In this document: positions 49,201 to 62,100 of the stretch, piece after piece
Numbering within the stretch: position 1 is the stretch's first letter
Layout of the letters: each line of letters starts with the position of its first letter
Source of the DNA: Euptelea pleiosperma
Lineage: Eukaryota; Streptophyta; Magnoliopsida; Ranunculales; Eupteleaceae
Assembly: GCA_035048495.1 (NCBI GenBank)
Contig: CM068545.1
Span: 44,138,450-44,202,449 of the forward strand
Length of the DNA stretch: 64,000 nt
Direction: 5' to 3'
Notes under the pieces: model-generated
Databases searched by the model: none
The model's input: the letters and a program-made list of their open reading frames with translations, nothing else
What the model was told of the DNA's origin: nothing
Program-made: the position numbers and the translations under genes

Positions 49201-52200
49201 GTGTTACATTCCGAAGCCTATAACTAGTGACTTTTTCGCAATCGGACCCTGTAATTTGACTCAAACTCTTCCATTACTATTGTTTCAACACATTTGAAGT
49301 GTATGAACAAGATTTGGGACAGTCGAAAGAAGTTTGCTCCATCCGTTCGTCAATGTCTCTAATTGGACTTAATTTGTGTGTTACATTCCTAAGCCTATAA
49401 TTACTTACTTTTTCGCAATCGGAATCTGTAATTTGACTCAATATCTTCTATTACAATTGTTTTAACGCATTTGATGTGTTGGAACAAGTTTAGGGACTGC
49501 CGGAACAAGTTTACCCCATTCGTGCGTAAATGACTCCAATTGCACTCAGTTTGTGCGTTACATTCCCAAGCTTATAACTAGTGACTTTTGCACAACCGGA
49601 CCTCGTAATTTGACTCAATATCTTCTATTACAATTGTTTTAACACATTTGAACTGTTGGAAAAAGATTCGGGACAGTCGGAACAAGTTTGCTCCATTCGT
49701 TCGTCAATGTCTCTAATTGGACTCAGTTTGGGTGTTACATTCCTAAGCCTATAATTACTGACTTTTTCGTCTCCGGACTTCGTATTTTGGCTCAATATCT
49801 TCTATTAGAATTGTTTTAACACATTTGAAGTATTGAACAAGATTCGGGACTGTCGGAACAAGTTTGCCCCATTCGTGCGTCAATGACTCTAATTGGACTC
49901 AGTTTGTGCGTTACATTCCTTAGCTTATAACTAGTGACTTTTTCACAACCGGACCTCGTAATTTGACTCAACATCTTCTATTACAATTGTTTTAACACAT
50001 TTGAAGACTTGGAACAAGATTCGGGACAGTCGGAACAAGTTTGCTCCGTTCGTGCGTCAATGACTATAATTGGACTCAGTTTGTGCGTTACACTCCTAAG
50101 CTTATAACAAGTGACTTTTTCGCAACCGGATCTCGTAATTTGACTCAATCTGTTCCATTGCAATTGTTTCAACACATTTAAAGTCTTGGAACAAGATTCG
50201 GGACAATCGAAACAAGTTTGCTCCATCCGTGCGTCAATGTCTCTAATTGGACTCAGTTTGTTTGTTACATTCCGAAGCCTATAACTAGTGACTTTTGTGC
50301 AACCGGACCTCGTAATTTGACTCGAACTCTTCTATTTCTAATGTTTCAACACATTTGCAGCGTTTGAAAAAGATTCGGGACAGTCGAAACAATTTTGCTC
50401 CATCCGTGCGTCAATGTCGCTAATTGGACTCAGTTTGTGTGTTTCATTCCGAAGCCTATAACTAGTGACTTTTTCGCAACCGGACCCCGTAATTTGACTC
50501 AAACTCTTCCATTACTATTATTTCAACACATTTGAAGTGTTGGAACAAGATTTAGGACAGTCGGAAGAAGTTTGCTCCATCCGTTCGTCAACGTCTTTAA
50601 TTGGACTCAATTTGTTTGTTACATTCCTAAGCCTATAATTACTTACTTTTTCGCAATCGGACTTCGTAATTTGACTCAATATCTTCTATTAGAATTGTTT
50701 CAACAGATTTGAAGTGTTGGAGCAAGATTCGGGACTGTCGGAACAGGTTTACCGCATTCGTGCGTCAATGAACCTAATTGGACTCAGTTTGTGCGTTACA
50801 TTCCTTAGCTTATAACTAGTGACTTTTTCACAACCGGACCTCGTAATTTGACTCAACATCTTCTATTACAATTGTTTTAACACATTTGAAGACTTGGAAC
50901 AAGATTCGGGACAGTCGGAACAAGTTTGCTCCGTTCGTGCGTCAATGACTATAATTGGACTCAGTTTGTGCGTTACACTCCTAAGCTTATAACAAGTGAC
51001 TTTTTCGCAACCGGATCTCGTAATTTGACTCAATCTGTTCCATTGCAATTGTTTCAACACATTTAAAGTCTTGGAACAAGATTCGGGACAATCGAAACAA
51101 GTTTGCTCCATCCGTGCGTCAATGTCTCTAATTGGACTCAGTTTGTTTGTTACATTCCGAAGCCTATAACTAGTGACTTTTGTGCAACCGGACCTCGTAA
51201 TTGACTCGAACTCTTCTATTACTAATGTTTCAACACATTTGCAGTGTTTGAAAAAGATTTGGGACAGTCGAAACAATTTTGCTCCATCCGTGCGTCAATG
51301 TCGCTAATTAGACTCAGTTTGTGTGTTTCATTCCCAAGCCTATAACTAGTGACTTTTTCGCAACCGGACCCCGTAATTTGACTCAAACTCTTCCATTACT
51401 ATTATTTCAACACATTTGAAGTGTTGGAACAAGATTTAGGACAGTCGGAAGAAGTTTGCTCCATCCGTTCGTCAACGTCTTTAATTGGACTCAATTTGTT
51501 TGTTACATTCCTAAGCCTATAATTACTTACTTTTTCGCAATCGGACTTCGTAATTTGACTCAATATCTTCTATTACAATTGTTTCAACAGATTTGAAGTG
51601 TTGGAACAAGATTCGGGACTGTCGGAACAGGTTTACCGCATTCGTGCGTCAATGACCCTAATTGGACTCAGTTTGTGCGTTACATTCCCAAGCTTATAAC
51701 TAGTTTCATTTGCACAACCGGATCTCGTAATTTGACTTAGTATCTTCCATTACAATTGTTTCAACACATTTGAACTGTTGAAAAAAGATTCGGGACAGTC
51801 GGAACAAGTTTGCTCCATTCGTTCGTCAATGTCTCTAATTGGACTCAGATTGGGTGTTACATTCCTAAGCCTATAATTACTGACTTTTTCGCAACCAGAC
51901 TTCGTAATTTCACTCAATATCTTCTATTAGAATTGTTTTAACACATTTGAAGTGTTAGAACAAGATTCGGGACTATAGGAACAAGTTTGTCCCATTCGTG
52001 CATCAATGACTCTAATTGGACTCAGTTTGTGCGTCACATTCCAAAGCTTATAACTAGTGAGTTTTGCACAACCGGACCTCGTAATTTGACTCAACTCTTC
52101 CATTGCAATTGTTTCAACACATTTGAAGTGTTGGAACAAGATTCGGGACAATCGGAACAAGTTTGTTATAGACTTTTTCGCAACCGGACTTCGTAATTTG

Positions 52201-52493
52201 TCTCGATATATTTTATTATAATTGTTTTAAAGCATTTGAAGTGTTCAAACAAGAATCGGGATAGTTGAAACAAGTTTGTTCCATCCGTGCGTCAATGACT
52301 CTAATTGGACTCAGTTTGGTTGTTACATTCCGAAGCCTATAACTAGTGACTTTTGTGCAACCGGACATCGTAATTTGACTCAAACTCTTCCATTACTATT
52401 GTTTCAACACATTTGAAGTGTTTGAGAAAGATTCGGGACAGTCGCAACAATTTTGCTCCATCCGTGCGTCAATGTCTCTATTTGGACTCAGTT
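43246..52493 (+). repeat. Satellite with mixed haplotype a and b units
   Basis: Truncated monomers alternate: version b near 44229 and 46463, version a near 48872, version b near 52165. A 5-monomer step (884-885 bp) occurs at 50598-51482, where monomer 1 type passes directly into monomer 11 type near 50790. Small single-base deletions occur at 51200 (GTAATTGACTCG) and 52095 (ACTCAACTCTTCC). Confidence 0.82.
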
Positions 52494-52495
52494 TG
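52491..52495. repeat. Insertion junction of the solo LTR, left side (GTTTG)
   Basis: The left junction reads CTCAGTTTGTAATACC and the right one GGGCGTGACAGTTTGTGTG. If the LTR starts with TG as its relative does, only GTT is duplicated; if the duplication is the usual 5 bp (GTTTG, repeated at 56141-56145), the LTR has lost its first two bases. A TG slip at GTTTG-TGTAATA would explain both. Confidence 0.7.
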
Positions 52496-53351
52496 TAATA
52501 CCCTGAACTTTCGTTCTAGGGTATTATGGTAAATTTACCTAATAATGAAAATCTGAAACTTTTTCAAACTCTTATTATTGTTTTTATTGTTAAATATCAT
52601 GTATGGGTATGTGTATTTAATTTGGTTTCATTCTGACAACTTTGAAAAACCTGCTATTTTTGAAACTCGCTCTTTAGGGCTAAAATTCCTACTAAAAATA
52701 ATGAATCATAACTTGCAGGGGACTTTTTCTTTCCCCAGCTAACATTCTAGAACTTTTATACAAAAATTATTTTGTGGGCCCGAGACACCAAAAATATTCC
52801 TATTTTATCTTTACCAACTTACCTGTGAAATTTGGAACCTTTCTTGAGACATAAAAACCTTAGCGGGAGATTTCGGGAGATTTCGACAAAAATAGTATTT
52901 TCGTAATTTTTAAACTTTCCTACCATTCTTATATTTTTTCAAAAATAATATTTAATTATATTTTATTTATTTAATAAGCGTGGGACCCACAAATCACTTT
53001 CGGGTCATTCCAATGTCATTTGACAATTTTCTAGGGTTTTGAACATTTTTGTGATTTATGTGTGTGACATGTGTCAATACCTTATTGTATGGACTTTAAA
53101 TTATATAATATAGTTTGATTGAATTAATTAATAATTAATTGTGTTATAATTATTGGGTGGGCCCGTATGGCTAATCTAGAAACCTTTTTGGGCTTAATAA
53201 TATTCTTAAATGAAGCCTATTGATGTATATGGGCCTTGGGCCCATTTCTAACCCATTAGTAGTGTAAAATATAAGTTTTTGAGGGTTGAAAAAGTCATCC
53301 CTTTGATAGTTACGAATTTCAACAAAATAGAAACCCTAATCCTTCCCTAAA

Positions 53352-53361
53352 CCTATTTATG
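53352..53361 (+). promoter_or_regulatory. TATA-like box in the solo LTR
   Basis: CCTATTTATG, the same as in the intact LTRs, inside a segment (about 53280-53600) that is much better conserved than its surroundings. Conservation between diverged LTRs supports a promoter role. Confidence 0.5.
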
Positions 53362-53575
53362 AAAACCCTAAAGCTTTAGAAGCTTTCACAAACTCAACTC
53401 CATTGAATAATAGAGAAAGCTCCATTAAAACTTTATCCGAGCACCGATCGCACTCGAGCAAGAAGGGAGAATTGACGGAGACTCCGATTTGAAGAACATA
53501 CTCCGAGGAGAGGACGATCCGACGACTTTCAAATTTGAAGAAACTTTTGATTTTCATTAAAATTCAAGAAACCTT

Positions 53576-53583
53576 GAGGTAAG
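53576..53583 (+). promoter_or_regulatory. Candidate splice donor in the solo LTR
   Basis: GAG|GTAAG in CCTTGAGGTAAGTGCG, with GT 227 bp from the start of the TATA-like box, exactly as in the intact LTRs. Confidence 0.45.
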
Positions 53584-53784
53584 TGCGCTTGATCCATCCT
53601 ATACTTGTTTTTCTTCAAGATTTGTTTTTCTTTCATTAGATAATGGTTGATACTCATTATAAATTAATTTCAACAATATTTATTTTATTCTTATTGGGTT
53701 GATCTTTATTTTGGGCCACCATGATGGGTTGGGACATCGTCTATTTTGTACCTATAACGGATGATTATGTTCTTTATCATTTTC

Positions 53785-54700
53785 GTTGTATTTTCATAAT
53801 TAAAATATTTTTATAATTATTTTTTCTAAATACCTCTGTGAATCTATTTTTCAAAACCATTTAGTTTATATTTTTCTGATTTTTATTGATTAAGTTATGA
53901 TTTTTCAAAGTTGTATGACTTTACCAAAAAACCCAGAATTTCAGATTTTACACGGTCTGATTCACTTGGGATTTCGATCTATATTTTTAACCTAAATATT
54001 TTTATAATTATTTTTCATCGATACCTCTATCAATCTAGTTTCTAGAACCTTTGAGTTTATATTTTTCTGATTTGTATTGATTAAGTTATGATTTTTCAAA
54101 CATGTTGGACTTTTCTGTAAAACCCAGAATTTCAGATTTTACATGGTCCAATTTACCTGAGATTTCGATCTATATTTTTAACCTAACTATTTTTCTAATT
54201 ATTTTTCACACATACCTCTATCAATCTAGTTTCTAGAACCTTTGATTTTATATTTTTCTGATTTGTATTGATTAAGTTATGATTTTTCAAACGTGCTGGA
54301 CTTTGCTATAAAACCCAGAATTCCAGATTTTACACGGTCCACTTTACCTGAGATTTCGATCCATATTTTTAACCTAAATATTTTTTTAATTATTTTTCAC
54401 AGATACCTCTATCAATCTAGTTTTTAGAACCTTTGAGTTTATATTTTTCTGATCTGTATTGATTAAGTTATGATTTTTCAAACGTGCTAGACTTTTCTGT
54501 AAAACCCAGAATTTCAGATTTTACATGGTCCACTTTACCTGAGATTTCGATCTATATTTTTAACCTAAATATTTTTCTAATTATTTTTCACAGATACCTC
54601 TATCAATCTAGTTTCTAGAACCTTTGAGTTTATATTTTTCTGATTTATATTGATTAAGTTATGATTTTTTTAATGCAGTACATTTTTTGTAAAAAACCTA
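53785..54700 (+). repeat. 191-bp tandem repeat array (5 copies) in the solo LTR
   Basis: TAAGTTATGATTTTT recurs at 53891, 54082, 54273, 54464 and 54655, exactly 191 bp apart. Units share ATTTCAGATTTTACA, GATTTCGATC and ATACCTCTATCAATC blocks. The array is the counterpart of the one in the intact LTRs, so five copies at 191 bp were already present in the common ancestor. Confidence 0.9.
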
Positions 54701-54770
54701 TTAATTGTTCGTGGTTCGGTCATGATTATTAACTATTAAGGTTTTAACCTTGTTGTTTGACTAAACCCTA

Positions 54771-55140
54771 GATGGTTTGACCTATACCTGTATGCATGGG
54801 GATCTCACCCATGTGTCTTGGATCTCTCATAGGGTTCGGCCAAGTGTCTTGGATCCCTCTTTAGGGTTCGACCTTGTGTCATGGATCCCTCATAGAGTTC
54901 GGCAATGGCGTGTTGGATTCTTTTGCGATTTTTACTTATATTATTCATCGATGTTGATTGTGATATTTGTTCATGTCTTATTGACTATTATACCTAGATG
55001 GTTCGACCTATACTTGTATGCATGGGGATCCCACCCATGTGTCTTGGATCCCTCATAGGGTTCGGCCAAGTGTCTTGGATCCCTCTTTAGGGTTCGACCT
55101 TGTGTCATGGATCCCTCATAGGGTTCGGCCATGGTGTGTT
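54771..55140 (+). repeat. 226-bp tandem duplication carrying GGATCC minirepeats
   Basis: GATGGTTTGACCTATACCTG at 54771 recurs as GATGGTTCGACCTATACTTG at 54997. Each copy holds about four minirepeat units with GGATC(C/T)CTC and AGGGTTCG. The intact LTRs have only the single, shorter minirepeat cluster, so this duplication is specific to the solo LTR lineage. Confidence 0.85.
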
Positions 55141-56140
55141 GGATTGTCTTGTGATTTTCGCTTATATTATTCATCCGTGTTGATCGTGACCTTCGGTGAT
55201 TGTTACATGTTATTCATGTTAACCCTAATTCGTCCCCATATATTACTCTTAATGATCATTGGTTCATTTTATATTTTTATTTAAATATTAAATACATGTG
55301 TGCTTATGTCATGTAACCCTAGTACATCTTGTTGTCATACCATGATCATCACGTTCATTTCATATAAGGGGGTGCATAAGGGAACGGGGTTGAAGTATAT
55401 TATATACGTTATATTGGTTTTATCAATTAATCAGGGTTCGGTACCCTAGGGTGAAAGGCCCCAGACGTTATTATATCCTGCAGATGGGTCGATGAGACCG
55501 CTCCCAGTGCGGGAAGGAGATGGAGACCCTATGTGGTTATGGGTACTAGTTGCATTGGCATCCCTTACTCATCTGCATTCATCCTTATATTCATGCCATC
55601 TTTATTATACGATTGAGATGCATACCTTGATTAAAAAACTTGTATAGTATGATATCATACCATGCACACTGTTGTATTACTGGGCCTCGGCTCACGGTGC
55701 TACACCGATACCATTTTCAGATTTTGAGGAGCCGGGTATGTGAGATGATTTTGAGACGAAAGACTCTGGTGCATTCGAGGAGATTGGCGAGGATTTGGGA
55801 GTCGATCCCACACTTTAGAAGACTTTAAATTCGATTGTTCTAAAACATTACTTATTTATTTTTATGGGCATGTAGTCCTTTGATTGAGAGCATGTTCTCA
55901 TCTTCTTCTCTCCACATTTAGTTGATTGATTGAATTATTTGAATTATGAATTATTTGAATTATTTGTTTCCTACATCTAGACTCTTTTTTTTTACTTAAT
56001 GGATTTTCGAATGAACCTTAGTAGTCTAATTGACCTAATTGGACCACTAGGGGACATTCATGGATCACCTCTGGGTTCGGGTACGGGTCGATCCACGAAT
56101 TTTAGGGTCGTATCAAGGTATCCGGATTCGGGGCGTGACA

Positions 56141-59100
56141 GTTTGTGTGTTACATTCCGAAGCCTATAACTAGTGACTTTTTCGCAACCGGACCCTGTAA
56201 TTTGACTCAAACTCTTCCATTACTATTGTTTCAACACATTTGAAGTGTATGAACAAGATTTGGGACAGTCGAAAGAAGTTTGCTCCATCCGTTCGTCAAT
56301 GTCTCTAATTGGACTTAATTTGTGTGTTACATTCCTAAGCCTATAATTACTTACTTTTTCGCAATCGGAATCCGTAATTTGACTCAATATCTTCTATTAC
56401 AATTGTTTTAACGCATTTGATGTGTTGGAACAAGATTCGGGACTGTCGGAACAAGTTTACCCCATTCGTGCGTAAATGACTCCAATTGCACTCAGTTTGT
56501 GCGTTACATTCCCAAGCTTATAACTAGTGACTTTTGCACAACCGGACCTCGTAATTTGACTCAATATCTTCCATTACAATTGTTTTAACACATTTGAACT
56601 GTTGAAAAAAGATTCGGGACAGTCGGAACAAGTTTGCTCCATTCGTTCGTCAATGTCTCTAATTGGACTCAGTTTGGGTGTTACATTCCTAAGCCTATAA
56701 TTACTGACTTTTTCGTATCCGGACTTCGTATTTTGGCTCAATATCTTGTATTACAATTGTTTTAACACATTTGAAGTGTTGAACAAGATTCGGGACTGTC
56801 GGAACAAGTTTGCCCCATTCGTGCGTCAATGACTCTAATTGGACTCAGTTTGTGCGTTACATTCCTTAGCTTATAACTAGTGACTTTTTCACAACCGGAC
56901 CTCGTAATTTGACTCAATATCTTCTATTACAATTGTTTTAACACATTTGAAGACTTGGAACAAGATTCGGGACAGTCGGAACAAGTTTGCTCCGTTCGTG
57001 CGTCAATGACTATAATTGGACTCAGTTTGTGCGTTACACTCCTAAGCTTATAACAAGTGACTTTTTCGCAACCGGATCTCGTAATTTGACTCAATCTGTT
57101 CCATTGCAATTGTTTCAACACATTTAAAGTCTTGGAACAAGATTCGGGACAATCGAAACAAGTTTGCTCCATCCGTGCGTCAATGTCTCTAATTGGACTC
57201 AGTTTGTTTGTTACATTCCGAAGCCTATAACTAGTGACTTTTGTGCAACCGGACCTCGTAATTTGACTCGAACTCTTCTATTACTAATGTTTCAACACAT
57301 TTGCAGTGTTTGAAAAAGATTCGGGACAGTCGAAACAATTTTGCTCCATCCGTGCGTCAATGGCGCTAATTGGACTCAGTTTGTGTGTTTCATTCCGAAG
57401 CCTATAACTAGTGACTTTTTCGCAACCGGACCCCGTAATTTGACTCAAACTCTTCCATTACTATTATTTCAACACATTTGAAGTGTTGGAACAAGATTTA
57501 GGACAGTCGGAAGAAGTTTGCTCCATCCGTTCGTCAACGTCTTTAATTGGACTCAATTTGTTTGTTACATTCCTAAGCCTATAATTACTTACTTTTTCGC
57601 AATCGGACTTCGTAATTTGACTCAATATCTTCTATTACAATTGTTTCAACACATTGAAGTGTTGGAACAAGATTCGGGACTGTCGGAACAGGTTTACCGC
57701 ATTCGTGCGTCAATGACCCTAATTGGACTCAGTTTGTGCGTTACATTCCCAAGCTTATAACTAGTTTCATTTGCACAACCGGATCTCGTAATTTGACTTA
57801 GTATCTTCCATTACAATTGTTTCAACACATTTGAACTGTGAAAAAAGATTCGGGACAGTCGGAACAAGTTTGCTCCATTCGTTCGTCAATGTCTCTAATT
57901 GGACTCAGATTGGGTGTTACATTCCTAAGCCTATAATTACTGACTTTTTCGCAACCAGACTTCGTAATTCACTCAATATCTTCTATTAGAATTGTTTTAA
58001 CACATTTGAAGTGTTAGAACAAGATTCGGGACTATAGGAACAAGTTTGTCCCATTCGTGCATCAATGACTCTAATTGGACTCAGTTTGTGCGTCACATTC
58101 CAAAGCTTATAACTAGTGAGTTTTGCACAACCGGACCTCGTAATTGACTCAATCTCTTCCATTGTAATTGTTTCAACACATTTGAAGTGTTGGAACAAGA
58201 TTCGGGACAATCGGAACAAGTTTGTTATTGACTTTTTCACAACCGGACTTCGTAATTTGACTCAATATCATCTATTATAATTGTTTTAACCCATTTGAAG
58301 TGTTGGAACAATAATCGGGATAGTTGAAACAAGTTTGTTCCATCCGTGCGTCAATGACTCTAATTGGACTCAGTTGGTTGTTACATTCCGAAGCCTATAA
58401 CTAGTGACTTTTGTGCAACCGGACATCGTAATTTGACTCAAACTCTTCCATTACTATTGTTTCAACACATTTGAAGTGTTTGAGAAAGATTCGGGACAGT
58501 CGCAACAATTTTGCTCCATCCGTGCGTCAATGTCTCTATTTGGACTCAGTTTGTGTGTTACATTCCGAAGCCTATAACTAGTGACTTTTTCGCAACCGGA
58601 CCCTGTATTTGACTCAAACTCTTCCATTACTATTGTTTCAACACATTTGAAGTGTATGAACAAGATTTGGGACAGTCGAAAGAAGTTTGCTCCATCCGTT
58701 CGTCAATGTCTCTAATTGGACTTAATTTGTGTGTTACATTCCTAAGCCTATAATTACTTACTTTTTCGCAATCGGAATCTGTAATTTGACTCAATATCTT
58801 CTATTACAATTGTTTAACGCATTTGATGTGTTGGAACAAGATTAGGGACTGTCGGAACAAGTTTACCCCATTCGTGCGTAAATGACTCCAATTGCACTCA
58901 ATTTGTGCGTTACATTCCCAAGCTTATAACTAGTGACTTTTGCACAACCGGATCTCGTAATTTGACTCAATATCTTCCATTACAATTGTTTAACACATTT
59001 GAACTGTTGAAAAAAGATTCGGGACAGTCGGAACAAGTTTGCTCCATTCGTTCGTCAATGTCTCTAATTGGACTCAGTTTGGGTGTTACATTCCTAAGCC

Positions 59101-62100
59101 TATAATTACTGACTTTTCGTATCTGGACTTCGTATTTTGGCCCAATATCTTCTATTAGAATTGTTTGTAACACATTTGAAGTATTGAACAAGATTCGGGA
59201 CTGTCGGAACAAGTTTGCCCCATTCGTGCGTCAATGACTCTATTGGACTCAGTTGTGCGTTACATTCCTTAGCTTATAACTAGTGACTTTTTCACAACCG
59301 CCGACCTCGTAATTTGACTCAACATCTTCTATTACAATTGTTTTAACACATTTGAAGACTTGGAACAAGATTCGGGACAGTCGGAACAAGTTTGCTCCGT
59401 TCGTGCGTCAATGGCTATAATTGGATTCAGTTTGTGCGTTACACTCCTAAGCTTGATAACAAGTGACTTTTCGCAACCGGATCTCGTATTTTGACTCAAT
59501 CTGTTCCATTGCAATTGTTTCAACACATTTAAAGTCTTGGAACAAGATTCGGGGACAATCGAAACAAGTTTGCTCCATCCGTGCGTCAATGTCTCTAATT
59601 GGACTCAGTTTGTTTGTTACATTCCGAAGCCTATAACTAGTGACTTTTGTGCAACCGGACCTCGTAATTTGACTCAAACTCTTCTATTACTAATGTTTCA
59701 ACACATTTGCAGTGTTTGAAAAAGATTCGGGACAGTCGAAACAATTTGCTCCATCCGTGCGTCAATGTCGCTAATTGGACTCAGTTTGTGTGTTACATTC
59801 CGAAGCCTATAACTAGTGACATTTTCGCAACCGGACCCCGTAATTTGACTCAAACTCTTCCATTACTGATTTTCAACACATTTGAAGTGTTGGAACAAGA
59901 TTAGGACAGTCGGAAGAAGTTTGCTCCATACGTTCGTCAACGTCTTTAATTGGACTCAATTTGTTTGTTACATTCCTAAGCCTATAATTACTTACTTTTT
60001 CGCAATCGGACTTCGTAATTTGACTCAATATCTGCTATTACAATTGTTTCAACACATTTGAAGTGTTGGAACAAGATTCGGGACTGTCGGAACAGGTTTA
60101 CCGCATTCGTGCGTCAATGACCCTAATTGGACTCAGTTTGTGCGTTACATTCCGAAGCTTATAACTAGATTCATTTGCACAACCGGATCTCGTAATTGAC
60201 TTAGTATCTTCCATTACAATTTGTTGAACACATTTGAACTGTTGAGAAAAAGATTCGGGACAGTCGGAACAAGTTTGGCTCCATTCGTTCGTCAATGTCT
60301 CTAATTGGACTCAGATTGGGTGTTACAGTCCTAAGCCTATAATTACTGACTTTTTCGCAACCAGACTTCGTAATTTCACTCAATATCTCTATTAGAATTG
60401 TTTTAACACTTGTGAAGGGTTAGAACAAGATTCGGGACTATAGGAACAAGTTTGTCCCATTCCTCATCAATGACGCTAATTGGACTCAGTTTGTGCGTCA
60501 CATTCCAAAGCTTATAACTAGTGAGTTTTGCACAACCGGACCTCGTAATTTGACTCAATCTCTTCCATTGTAATTGTTTCAACACATTTGAAGTGTTGGA
60601 ACAAGATTCGGGACAATCGGAACAAGTTTGTTATTGACTTTTTCACAACCGGACTTCGTAATTTGACTCAATATCTTCTATTATAATTGTTTTAACACAT
60701 TTGAAGTGTTGGAACAAGAATCGGGATAGTTGAAACAAGTTTGTTCCATCCGTGCGTCAATGACTCTAATTGGACTCAGTTTGGTTGTTACATTCCGAAG
60801 CCTATAACTAGTGACTTTTGTGCAACCGGACATCGTAATTTGACTCAAACTCTTCCATTACTATTGTTTCAACACATTTGAAGTGAAAAGATTCGGGACA
60901 GTCGCAACAATTTTGCTCCATCCGTGCGTCAATGTCTCTATTTGGACTCAGTTTGTGTGTTACATTCCGAAGCCTATAACTAGTGACTTTTTCGCAACCG
61001 GACCCTGTAATTTGACTCAAACTCTTCCATTACTATTGTTTCAACACATTTGAAGTGTATGAACAAGATTTGGGACAGTCGAAAGAAGTTTGCTCCATCC
61101 GTTCGTCAATGTCTCTAATTGGACTCAATTTGTGTGTTACATTCCTAAGCCTATAATTACTTACTTTTTCGCAATCGGAATCCGTAATTTGACTCAATAT
61201 CTTCTATTACAATTGTTTTAACGCATTTGATGTGTTGGAACAAGATTCGGGACTGTCGGAACAAGTTTACCCCATTCGTGCGTAAATGACTCCAATTGCA
61301 CTCAGTTTGTGCGTTACATTCCTAAGCTTATAACTAGTGACTTTTGCACAACCGGACCTCGTAATTTGACTCAATATCTTCCATTACAATTGTTTTAACA
61401 CATTTGAACTGTTGAAAAAAGATTCGGGACAGTCGGAACAAGTTTGCTCCATTCGTTCGTCAATGTCTCTAATTGGACTCAGTTTGGGTGTTACATTCCT
61501 AAGCCTATAATTACTGACTTTTTCGTATCCGGACTTCGTATTTTGGCTCAATATCTTCTATTACAATTGTTTTAACACATTTGAAGTGTTGAACAAGATT
61601 CGGGACTGTCGGATACAAGTTTGCCCCATTCGTGCGTCAATGACTCTAATTGGACTCAGTTTGTGCGTTACATTCCTTAGCTTATAACTAGTGACTTTTT
61701 CACAACCGGACCTCGTAATTTGACTCAATATCTTCTATTACAATTGTTTTAACACATTTGAAGACTTGGAACAAGATTCGGGACAGTCGGAACAAGTTTG
61801 CTCCGTTCGTGCGTCAATGACTATAATTGGACTCAGTTTGTGCGTTACACTCCTAAGCTTATAACAAGTGACTTTTTCGCAACCGGATCTCGTAATTTGA
61901 CTCAATCTGTTCCATTGCAATTGTTTCAACACATTTAAAGTCTTGGAACAAGATTCGGGACAATCGAAACAAGTTTGCTCCATCCGTGCGTCAATGTCTC
62001 TAATTGGACTCAGTTTGTTTGTTACATTCCGAAGCCTATAACTAGTGACTTTTGTGCAACCGGACCTCGTAATTTGACTCGAACTCTTCTATTACTAATG

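Larger units (their letters stand above)
17877..52493 (+). repeat. 177-bp satellite array, block 2
   Basis: Continuous head-to-tail satellite in the same orientation as block 1, about 34.6 kb. It opens in the register left by the retrotransposon. Unit-boundary marker GTCTTTAATTGG occurs near 19887, 25547, 33484, 40247, 43545, 48184, 50598 and 51482, so unit length is irregular here (about 884 to 7,937 bp), unlike block 1. Near 18790 one monomer plus 6 bp is missing. No other features were seen in the block. Confidence 0.96.
52494..56140 (+). mobile_element. Solo LTR of a related Ty3/gypsy (Tekay/Del-like) family
   Basis: A 3,647-bp segment begins TGTAATACCCTGAAC and ends GGGGCGTGACA, the same termini as the intact element's LTR read in sense. 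It shares that LTR's order of landmarks: GGGCCTTGGGCCCAT near 53231, TATA-like box, splice-donor motif, 191-bp tandem array, GGATCC minirepeats, and the block GGGTTCGGTACCCTAGGG near 55433. It has no primer site, coding region or second LTR, so it is the product of LTR-LTR recombination. Divergence from the intact LTRs is substantial, so it is a different family or an old lineage. Confidence 0.93.

Noticed and set aside
17877..52493. Similarity between the 177-bp satellite and the 191-bp LTR repeat, implying origin of one from the other
   Set aside because: The shared AT-richness is not matched by any shared block long enough to see; an alignment would be needed to claim kinship.
53357..53557. 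66-residue minus-strand frame in the conserved part of the solo LTR
   Set aside because: It is antisense to the probable promoter and leader; conservation there is better explained by promoter and leader function.
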